Source: CAITUY01 sp964611575
Lineage (GTDB): Bacteria > Verrucomicrobiota > Kiritimatiellia > CAIKKV01 > CAITUY01
Assembly (NCBI GenBank): GCA_964611575.1
Contig: CAZTAJ010000012.1
Coordinates: 1-57,772 of the forward strand
DNA: 57,772 bases
Reading direction: 5' to 3'
Position 1 is the stretch's first letter. Each line of letters opens with the position of its first letter. The translations under genes and the position numbers were made by a program. Of this stretch, positions 8,289 through 14,792 are shown one piece after another. The notes beneath the pieces were generated by a model. That model saw only the letters and a list, made by a program, of their open reading frames with translations. It did not search any database and was not told where the DNA came from.

Positions 8289-8489
8289 ATGAAGAAGGAC
8301 ATCCATCCCAATTACAAGGAAACGACGATTGCCTGTGCCTGCGGCACGGTCGTCACAGTCAAATCGACGGGCAAGGAGATGCACATCAACACCTGTTCGG
8401 TGTGCCACCCGTTCTACACCGGCCGCACGGCGCTGGTGGACGCCCGTGGGCGCGTCGAGCAGTTCCGTAAGCGCTACGGCAAGAAGTAG
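8289..8489 (+). CDS. rpmE: 50S ribosomal protein L31, zinc-binding form
   Basis: The 66-residue protein begins MKKDIHPNYKETT and contains CACG near 16-19 and CSVCHPFYTG near 36-45, the CxC/CxxC pattern of the zinc-binding type A L31. The end VEQFRKRYGKK is typical. L31 bridges the two ribosomal subunits at the central protuberance. I chose ATG 8289, not the in-frame ATG at 8268, because the family starts with MKKDIHP and AAAGG precedes it. The gene has its own promoter and a strong terminator, so it is probably monocistronic, although prfA follows 87 bases later. Confidence 0.97.
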   Translation: MKKDIHPNYKETTIACACGTVVTVKSTGKEMHINTCSVCHPFYTGRTALVDARGRVEQFRKRYGKK

Positions 8490-8505
8490 CCTTCGCTGCT
8501 GTTCA

Positions 8506-8541
8506 AGGGCCAGGTCCCCCTCCGGGACGCTGGCCCTTTTT
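8506..8541 (+). terminator. Rho-independent terminator after rpmE
   Basis: AGGGCCAG at 8506-8513 pairs perfectly with CTGGCCCT at 8530-8537. A second inner stem, GTCCC at 8514-8518 with GGGAC at 8524-8528, continues the helix. A run of T follows at 8537-8541. It is a textbook intrinsic terminator 16 bases after the rpmE stop. Confidence 0.9.
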
Positions 8542-8576
8542 CTGTCCGCACATCGCCATCCGGCGGAGGGGAGTCC

Positions 8577-9671
8577 ATGATCGAGCAGGCCTATTTCGAC
8601 AAACTCGCGGCGCGCCTGTCCCGGTTGGAGTCTGAAATCGCCGACCCTGCGACCGCCGCCAACTCCCGCCGGTTCCGGGATGTGGTCAAGGAACACTCCC
8701 GACTGCGGCGCGTGCTCGACAAGGCCGACCTCTACTTTCGCTGCAAACGCGACCTCGATGAGCAGCGTCAGTTGCTGGCCGCCGAGGATGCCGATCCCGA
8801 TCTGAAGGCCCTTGCGCGTGAGGAGGCCGCCGGCCTGGAGAAGACGTTCCCGGCGGTGGAGAAGGACCTGCTGACGGCCCTGCTGCCGCCGGACCCCACC
8901 GATGACCGGAATGTCATCATGGAAATCCGCGCCGGCACGGGCGGCGATGAGGCGGCCCTGTTCGCCGCGGACCTTTTCCGCATGTACACGCGGTACTGCG
9001 AGGGATTGGGCTGGAAAGTCGGCGTCATCGACGCCAGCGCTTCCGCCGTCGGCGGCTACAAGGAAATCGTCTTCACGGTCGAGGGCACGTCGGTATACCG
9101 CCGCCTGAAGTACGAATCGGGCTGCCATCGCGTCCAGCGCGTGCCGACAACCGAGGCGTCCGGCCGCATCCACACGTCGGCGGCAACCGTGGCCGTGCTG
9201 CCGGAAGCGGACGAGGTGGACGACATCGATATTCCGGCCAGTGAGATGCGCGTGGATATCTTCTGCTCGTCCGGGCCGGGCGGACAGGGGGTCAACACCA
9301 CCTATTCCGCGATCCGGATCACGCATCTGCCGACCGGCCTGGTGGCGCAAAGCCAGGATGAACGCTCGCAGCACCGCAACAAGGAAAAGGCGCTGAACGT
9401 TCTCAAGGCGCGGCTGCTGGACTGGAAACTTCGCCAGGACGAGGAAAAGGCGGGCAACCTGCGCCGCACACAGATCGGGACCGGCGACCGCAGCGAGAAG
9501 ATCCGGACGTACAATTTCCCGCAGAACCGGCTGACCGATCACCGCATCAATTACACGATCTACACGCTCAGCCGGGTCATCGAAGGCCAGTTGGGCGAAC
9601 TGATCGCCGCGCTCCAGGAGCACGACACGGCGTTGCGCATCAACAAGGAAACCGCCCTGGTGAAAACATGA
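8577..9671 (+). CDS. prfA: peptide chain release factor 1
   Basis: This 364-residue class I release factor ends translation at UAA and UAG. The GGQ motif that triggers peptide release is in SSGPGGQGVNTTYSAIRITH (near 230). The anticodon-mimic tripeptide of RF1 is in HRVQRVPTTEASGRIH, where the usual PAT/PVT reads PTT; RF2 would have SPF. The N-terminal helical domain starts with YFDKLAARLSRLESE. The ATG is preceded by GGAGGGGAG at close spacing. The gene overlaps prmC by four bases; PrmC methylates the glutamine of this GGQ motif, so the pair makes functional sense. Confidence 0.96.
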   Translation: MIEQAYFDKLAARLSRLESEIADPATAANSRRFRDVVKEHSRLRRVLDKADLYFRCKRDLDEQRQLLAAEDADPDLKALAREEAAGLEKTFPAVEKDLLTALLPPDPTDDRNVIMEIRAGTGGDEAALFAADLFRMYTRYCEGLGWKVGVIDASASAVGGYKEIVFTVEGTSVYRRLKYESGCHRVQRVPTTEASGRIHTSAATVAVLPEADEVDDIDIPASEMRVDIFCSSGPGGQGVNTTYSAIRITHLPTGLVAQSQDERSQHRNKEKALNVLKARLLDWKLRQDEEKAGNLRRTQIGTGDRSEKIRTYNFPQNRLTDHRINYTIYTLSRVIEGQLGELIAALQEHDTALRINKETALVKT

Positions 9672-10522
9672 AACGCCTGATCGACGTGCTCCAGGCGGCG
9701 ACCGACTACCTGGCCGCGCGCGGGGTGGAGCACGCCCGCCTGGCCATGGAGCAGCTCATGAGCCATGTGCTGCGCTGCCCGCGCCTGCAGCTCTACATGC
9801 GTTTCGAAACCACGCTGACCGAACCCGAACTGGATGCCCTTCGCCAGGGCGTGAAGCGCCTGGCCGCCGGCGAGCCGCTGCAATACGTGGTGGGCGACAC
9901 GGGGTTCATGGGACATGTATTCAAGACGGATCGGCGCGCGCTGATTCCGCGCCCGGACACGGAGCCGCTGGTGGAGACGGTGCTGGCGTGCGATGCGTTG
10001 TGGCAGCGGGACACGCCGTCCATTGTGGATGTCGGCACCGGCAGCGGCTGCATCGTCATCAGCCTGGCGCTGGCCAGACCCGGGGCCTACACGGCGGTCG
10101 ACCTGGACGCAGAGGCGTTGGCGCTGGCCCGCGAGAACGCCGAACGCCTGCAGGCGGCAGGACGCATTCGTTTTCAGGAAGGCGATCTGCTGTCGGGGCT
10201 GACCGCGGGCAGTGCGGATGCCGTGGTGGCCAACCTGCCCTACATCCGGACGGAGGACATGCAGGCCCTGCCGCGTCACATCCGGGGTCACGAGCCGTTG
10301 GGGGCGCTGGAGGGCGGGACGGATGGCCTGTGCCTGATCCGGCGCCTCATCGATGAAGCGAAACCCGTGTTGCGTCCCGGCGGCTGGCTCTTCCTGGAGA
10401 TCGGCTGCGATCAGGGCCCGGCCGCCAGGGGCTTGCTGGAAGCCGGCGGCTATGTCGAGGCGGCCGTCCGGCCGGACCTGGGCGGCCGGGACCGGGTCGC
10501 CTCCGGTCGCAGACCGGGATGA
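9668..10522 (+). CDS. prmC: release factor glutamine N5-methyltransferase (PrmC/HemK)
   Basis: The 284-residue enzyme transfers a methyl group from S-adenosylmethionine to the glutamine of the release factor GGQ motif. The N-terminal helical domain spans about 1-80. The linker GEPLQYVVGDTGFMGHVF and the LIPRPDTEPLVE segment are diagnostic of PrmC. The SAM site is IVDVGTGSGCIVISLAL near 120-136. The catalytic motif is VANLPYI near 195; most PrmC proteins have NPPY here, so the second position is Leu instead of Pro. The start overlaps the prfA stop by four bases, which fits its role on the RF1 product. Confidence 0.94.
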   Translation: MKRLIDVLQAATDYLAARGVEHARLAMEQLMSHVLRCPRLQLYMRFETTLTEPELDALRQGVKRLAAGEPLQYVVGDTGFMGHVFKTDRRALIPRPDTEPLVETVLACDALWQRDTPSIVDVGTGSGCIVISLALARPGAYTAVDLDAEALALARENAERLQAAGRIRFQEGDLLSGLTAGSADAVVANLPYIRTEDMQALPRHIRGHEPLGALEGGTDGLCLIRRLIDEAKPVLRPGGWLFLEIGCDQGPAARGLLEAGGYVEAAVRPDLGGRDRVASGRRPG

Positions 10523-10591
10523 GCGCGAGGGTGGTTGTTCCCGGGGGTCCGAAGCGTTGGAACGGATCGGGCGGGGGATGCGGAATCCGGT

Positions 10592-12193
10592 ATGCGTAAA
10601 CCTCTGACTGTTGAGCAGCAGGTGTGGGTGGACAACACCCTCGGGCACATGACGATCGAGGAATGTGTCGGCCATTTGCTGATGCCCGAGGATCGGGGCT
10701 ACAGCGCCGCCGACTGGGCCGAGCTGGTGCGTGAAGTGCCGCTCGGTGGCGCATTCCTCAGTGACCGGGATCGGCCGGCGATGCTCGGCAAGATCGACGC
10801 CGTCCAGGCGCACAGCCGCATCCCCGTGGTCGTGGCGGCCGATATGGAAACCGGTGTCGGCGGCGGCACAGCCTTCCCGTGCGCCATGGCATTCGGAGCG
10901 GCGGATGACGCCGGTCTTCTTCTGGCCAAGGCACGCGCGATGGCTCGCGAGGCCCGCGCCCTGGGCGTGCAGTGGGTGTTTCAGCCGGTCGCCGATCTCC
11001 TCTACCAATTCCAGAACCCCGAGACCGGCCCGAGGGCGTTTGGCGACAGACCGGCCCGTGTGCGGGCCCTGGTGGCGGCCCAGGTGCGCGGCCTGCAGGA
11101 CGAGGGACTCCTGGCCGCCACGGCGAAGCATTTTCCCGGCGCCGGGGCCGATGACCGCGACCCGCACCTGTGCACGTCGCTCAACCCGTTTGCCATGGGG
11201 AAATGGCGGCGGACCTACGGTTCCGTATGGCGGAGCGCCATCGATGCGGGCGTGATGTCCGTGATGACCGGGCATGTCGCGCTGCCGGATTACGAGGGCC
11301 TGTCTGATCGTCCGTCCTGCGCCCTGCCCGCCACGCTCAGTCTGCGCGTCCAGGCCGACCTGCTGCGCGGCGAGCTCGGGTTTGCGGGCGTCATCGTGTC
11401 CGATGCCGCCGTGATGGCCGGCATGGCATCCCGTGTGCGGGCCGAAGACCTGGCCCTGCGTTTCATCCTGGCCGGCGGCGACGTCCTGTTGTTTGCGGAT
11501 CCCCGGCGGGATTTTGCCCGGCTCATGCAGGCGGTCCGCGACGGACGGCTGACGGAGCCGCGGGTCCGGGACTCCGCGCGCCGCGTCCTGGAGTTGAAGG
11601 CTCGGGTGGGTTTGTTCCGGGGTCTACGCGCCGCGGACGTGACCGCCACGGAGGCTCAGGCGCACGAGGAACTCGCCCGGCAGGCGGCGGAGCGGAGCGT
11701 CACCCTGTGGAAGAACGACGGCCTGGTGCCGGTGCGCCTGGCGGCCGGCGCCCGGGTGTTGACGGTTACGGTGCGCTGGGAACACGCGGCCGAGTACCAG
11801 TGCCCGGAACTGGCCGTCGTGGATGAGGAACTCCGTTGCCGCGGGTTTGTGGTTGAGCACCTGCTCAATCCCGGCCACGCCGCACTCATCGAGGCCGTCG
11901 ACCGGTACGATCTTGTCTGCGTGAACGTGGTGCAGATGCCCCATGCGCCGATGGGGTCGAGCCGCATGATCGGCAACATGGCGATGACGTGGTGGCGCGG
12001 ATTCTGGGCGGAACGGCGTCATGTCCTGTTCACGGCGTTCGGTTCGCCCTTTGTCGTCTACGAAGCCCCGCAGTGGCCGAATGCCGTGCTGACGTACGGC
12101 GCCTGCGCCGCGTGCCAGCGCGCGGCGGTCAAGGTCTGGCTGGGCGAACTCGAGCCGCGCGGGACGTTGCCCGTCAAACTGCCGCGGTTCTGA
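10592..12193 (+). CDS. glycoside hydrolase family 3 protein, beta-N-acetylhexosaminidase-like
   Basis: The product has 533 residues from ATG 10592. The N-terminal TIM-barrel (about 1-345) carries the GH3 signatures: KHFPGAGADDRDPH near 190, and VIVSDAAVMAG near 285 with the nucleophile Asp of the SD pair. The KHFPG signature with a following D-x-H resembles NagZ-type hexosaminidases. A C-terminal alpha/beta domain (about 360-533) follows. There is no signal peptide, so the enzyme is probably cytoplasmic and acts on imported sugars or muropeptide fragments; the substrate is inferred. The gene follows prmC by 69 bases and has no strong ribosome binding site. An in-frame extension to 10535 is possible but looks unlike coding sequence. 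Confidence 0.85.
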   Translation: MRKPLTVEQQVWVDNTLGHMTIEECVGHLLMPEDRGYSAADWAELVREVPLGGAFLSDRDRPAMLGKIDAVQAHSRIPVVVAADMETGVGGGTAFPCAMAFGAADDAGLLLAKARAMAREARALGVQWVFQPVADLLYQFQNPETGPRAFGDRPARVRALVAAQVRGLQDEGLLAATAKHFPGAGADDRDPHLCTSLNPFAMGKWRRTYGSVWRSAIDAGVMSVMTGHVALPDYEGLSDRPSCALPATLSLRVQADLLRGELGFAGVIVSDAAVMAGMASRVRAEDLALRFILAGGDVLLFADPRRDFARLMQAVRDGRLTEPRVRDSARRVLELKARVGLFRGLRAADVTATEAQAHEELARQAAERSVTLWKNDGLVPVRLAAGARVLTVTVRWEHAAEYQCPELAVVDEELRCRGFVVEHLLNPGHAALIEAVDRYDLVCVNVVQMPHAPMGSSRMIGNMAMTWWRGFWAERRHVLFTAFGSPFVVYEAPQWPNAVLTYGACAACQRAAVKVWLGELEPRGTLPVKLPRF

Positions 12194-12256
12194 GCAACCG
12201 AATCGGCCGCCGGCGGTTCGCCCGCAGGCAGGCAAGGCGCCGGCGTGCGATGGGGA

Positions 12257-12946
12257 CTACCCCGCATACGGGGAGGGGGCGATCCGGCCCGTCGCGTTGT
12301 CGATGGGGTACAGGCCGACGGACGTGTCGTCGAGCACAACGGCATAGGCCGGCGCTTCGGTCCAGGCCCCGGTGTTCAGGTACCGGGCGCCCTGGGCCGT
12401 GTGCGTTTCGGCGAAGTGCGTGTGGCCGCACGTGACGGCCGCGAACCCGTTGACGCGGGCAAAACGCAGGGCGTTGTCCATGACGTGTCGGCGGAGCACG
12501 GCATAGAGTGTCGGCCAATGCTTGGCGTATTCGGCCACGTGAATGGGTTCGGCCCCCAGCGCAATGCGCAGACGGTGCATCAGCCGGAAGGTCAGGATGA
12601 AGAGCCGGTGGCAGGGCATGATCCGGTCGAACGTGAACCCGTGCTGGATGTAGAGGCGCCGGCCGACGGCAAAGTGGGGGACGAACACCATGTCACCCGG
12701 GTCGGCGGGGCGGAAATCATCATCGTGATTGCCTTCCACCCAGATCACCCGCCGCCGCCGCGATTCGTCGGCCAGCCGGTCGAGCAATGCCGCATGCTCG
12801 GGCGGCAAATGGCGGCGGCGGTCCACCGTGTCGCCGTTGAGCACCAGGGTGTCCTCCGCGGTGAGGCCGTCGAGGAAGCGCCTGAACGTGTCGAGTCGGC
12901 AATGCCGCGAGCCGAGGTGCACGTCGCTGATGACGACCGTCCTCAT
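12257..12946 (-). CDS. metallophosphoesterase, UDP-2,3-diacylglucosamine hydrolase (LpxH)-like
   Basis: The 229-residue protein has the calcineurin-like metal motifs in order: SDVHLGSRH near 7-15, LNGDTVDRR near 38-46, EGNHDDD near 72-78, a middle VNGFAAVTCGHTHFAE near 164-179. Of this superfamily, the GDTVDR spacing and HGHxH-type ending suit LpxH/LpxI-like or YbbF-like enzymes that act in lipid A synthesis, but simple phosphoesterases share them. Its ATG overlaps the O-antigen ligase stop by four bases. That link to a surface-polysaccharide gene supports a cell-envelope role, which remains inference. A longer frame upstream is the shadow of the ligase gene, so I start at 12946. Confidence 0.78.
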   Translation of the reverse strand: MRTVVISDVHLGSRHCRLDTFRRFLDGLTAEDTLVLNGDTVDRRRHLPPEHAALLDRLADESRRRRVIWVEGNHDDDFRPADPGDMVFVPHFAVGRRLYIQHGFTFDRIMPCHRLFILTFRLMHRLRIALGAEPIHVAEYAKHWPTLYAVLRRHVMDNALRFARVNGFAAVTCGHTHFAETHTAQGARYLNTGAWTEAPAYAVVLDDTSVGLYPIDNATGRIAPSPYAG

Positions 12947-14334
12947 GAGGATGGCCGGGCCCGGCGCCGGCGGCGGAGGTCGCCCGCGTTGCGGGCGGCG
13001 GCCGCCAGTCCCATGCCTGCCAGTCCACCCATCACCCAGGTCGTTCCCGGAATCTGGAGGTTGAAATCGCCGATCGAGTGGATGGCCATGGCGAGCAGGG
13101 CAAACAGGATGCCCAGAACCAACCGGTCGGCTCCCGGCTCGAACTCGGGCGCGCCGTCGCGCCACCGGCGTACCTGGCGGCGCCGGACGGCGAGCAGAAC
13201 GACGGTGACGGTGCCGGTGGCCAGAAGAAACAGCGCCATGCCGGTCACGCCATACTCCTCCAGCAGTTGCACCCAGTCGTTATGCGCTTCGAAGGAGTGG
13301 TAGGAGTTGTTCAAGTTCGAGGGCCAGATGCCCTTGGCGCGGTCGCCATCAGGCGTGGCGGCGAAGTGCGGCCAGAAGTTCTGGTGCATGCCCGGCCCGA
13401 TGCCGAACCATGGTGCGCTGTGCCAGCCGCGGAGGGCGGCCGCTGCCATCTGGAACCGTTCGGACTGCTCAAGCGCGCGCCACGGGTAGGCCCGGAAGCG
13501 TTCGACATAAGATCCGCCCACGAGGATAAAAACGGCGATGGCCGCCGTCAGGGCGACCATCGCGCCGGCGCGCCACCACCGGCGCCGCACGGCGGACAGC
13601 GGGGTGGGGGCCATCCAGAGGGCGACGGTCAGCATGACGGTTACGACCCCCCCGGCGCCGCGCGATTTGGACAGGATGATCGCCCACAGCGCCAGCACGA
13701 CCAGGCCGGCGGCGGCCAGGCGCGCGTTTCTTGAGGCCGATCGCGACAGCAGGGTTGCCAGCCCCAGTCCCAGGGCGATCTCCATGAGTCCGGCAAAATG
13801 GTCCGGGCAGTAATAGGTCCCGGTGGCCCGGTAATGGCCGAACTGGTAGTGGGGGAATCCGGGCATCCACAGGACGTGCGTGTTGTGGAAGGCATAGTGG
13901 TTGACGATACCGTACAGTCCGATCAGGGCGAGGCTGGCGGCGACGAGCGCCGTGCCGCGTTGCTGCTGCGCAGGGGTAGTACTCAGCATGACGACCATCA
14001 GGAGGAGGAAGGCGGTCAGGTGTCGCAGCAGACTGCGTTCGGCATCCGCATGCACATCCGACTGGGCCGCGCGCATGATGGCATACAACAGAAAGGGGAC
14101 GGCGGTGAGCAGGATGCGCGCGGCCAGGCCGCTGAACGCGAGGGGCTGCTCGCTGACGCGCGTGTGCAGCATCAGGCGGATGCCGAAACAACCGGTGGCC
14201 GCGAAGACCAGCCCGGCGAAAGGCCAGAACCACCATTGCTCCCAGGCGCCGAAAAGCCAGGTGGCGCCGATCCAGATCGTCAGCAGCAGCGCCAGGATGG
14301 CGCGACGGCAGCCTTTGTCGATTTGTTCCATCAT
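12943..14334 (-). CDS. O-antigen ligase / polymerase family membrane protein
   Basis: The 463-residue protein is a multi-pass membrane protein with about 11-12 hydrophobic segments. The periplasmic loop near 300-370 holds GIGPGMHQNFWPHF and then NNSYHSFEAHNDWVQLLEEYG, the Wzy_C/WaaL signature whose HxDW-type histidine is essential in O-antigen ligases. Family members join polysaccharide to lipid A core or polymerise O-units at the outer face of the inner membrane. The metallophosphoesterase gene follows with a four-base overlap. No glycosyltransferase cluster is in the window, so the glycan is unknown. Confidence 0.82.
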   Translation of the reverse strand: MMEQIDKGCRRAILALLLTIWIGATWLFGAWEQWWFWPFAGLVFAATGCFGIRLMLHTRVSEQPLAFSGLAARILLTAVPFLLYAIMRAAQSDVHADAERSLLRHLTAFLLLMVVMLSTTPAQQQRGTALVAASLALIGLYGIVNHYAFHNTHVLWMPGFPHYQFGHYRATGTYYCPDHFAGLMEIALGLGLATLLSRSASRNARLAAAGLVVLALWAIILSKSRGAGGVVTVMLTVALWMAPTPLSAVRRRWWRAGAMVALTAAIAVFILVGGSYVERFRAYPWRALEQSERFQMAAAALRGWHSAPWFGIGPGMHQNFWPHFAATPDGDRAKGIWPSNLNNSYHSFEAHNDWVQLLEEYGVTGMALFLLATGTVTVVLLAVRRRQVRRWRDGAPEFEPGADRLVLGILFALLAMAIHSIGDFNLQIPGTTWVMGGLAGMGLAAAARNAGDLRRRRRARPSS

Positions 14335-14412
14335 GGGTTGTGCATCAGCTTACGTCAGGCGCCGCCGGCCGGGCAAGCGCGAAGCCGCCGCGCCGACCCG
14401 GTGGTTATGATA

Positions 14413-14440
14413 TTGACATATAACTATATATTGATATATT
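14413..14440 (+). promoter_or_regulatory. promoter and operator of the arsR gene, probably leaderless
   Basis: TTGACA at 14413-14418 is a perfect -35 box. After 16 bases, TATATT at 14435-14440 matches five of six bases of the -10 box. The ATG of the repressor is at 14448, only seven bases later, so the transcript should start at or within a base of the start codon. ATATAT-TG-ATATAT at 14426-14439 is an inverted repeat that covers the spacer and the -10 box. It is a good candidate operator for autorepression by the ArsR-family product. Confidence 0.7.
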
Positions 14441-14447
14441 GGCCGCC

Positions 14448-14771
14448 ATGAAAGCGCGAAAGCCCTGTCTTGGCGAGGTGCCCGTCGAACTGCTGGAGCG
14501 CATGTCCGGCACCCTGCGGGTGCTGGCGCATCCGCAACGGCTGAAGATCGTGGATGTTCTGCAGGCCGAAACCGAAGCCCCGGTGCATCGGATCGTGGCC
14601 CGGTTGGACCTGCCCCAGGCGGCGATTTCCCAGCATCTGAACCACATGCGGCGCGCGGGCCTGCTGAAGGCGGTCCGCCGGGGCAAGGAAGTGTGGTACG
14701 GCATCGCCGAGCCGAGCGCGTTGATCATTCTCGATTGCATCCGGAAGAAACAGGGACACGCTCAAGGGTGA
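14448..14771 (+). CDS. ArsR/SmtB family transcriptional repressor, probable sulfur-state sensor
   Basis: The 107-residue protein is a winged helix repressor of the ArsR/SmtB family: LAHPQRLKIVDVLQ in the second helix, LPQAAISQHLNHMRRAGLL as the recognition helix and KEVWYGI in the wing. It has only two cysteines, Cys7 near the N-terminus and Cys97 in the last helix. It lacks the CxC metal site of ArsR/CadC and the second-helix cysteine of SqrR/BigR, whose partner is also in the last helix. The terminal helices pack together in this fold, so a Cys7-Cys97 sulfide switch is possible. The next gene is a four-domain sulfur transferase, which supports a persulfide or sulfane-sulfur sensor. No ribosome binding site precedes the ATG. 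Confidence 0.88.
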   Translation: MKARKPCLGEVPVELLERMSGTLRVLAHPQRLKIVDVLQAETEAPVHRIVARLDLPQAAISQHLNHMRRAGLLKAVRRGKEVWYGIAEPSALIILDCIRKKQGHAQG

Positions 14772-14792
14772 GACGTGGCAGGAGGTTGACTG

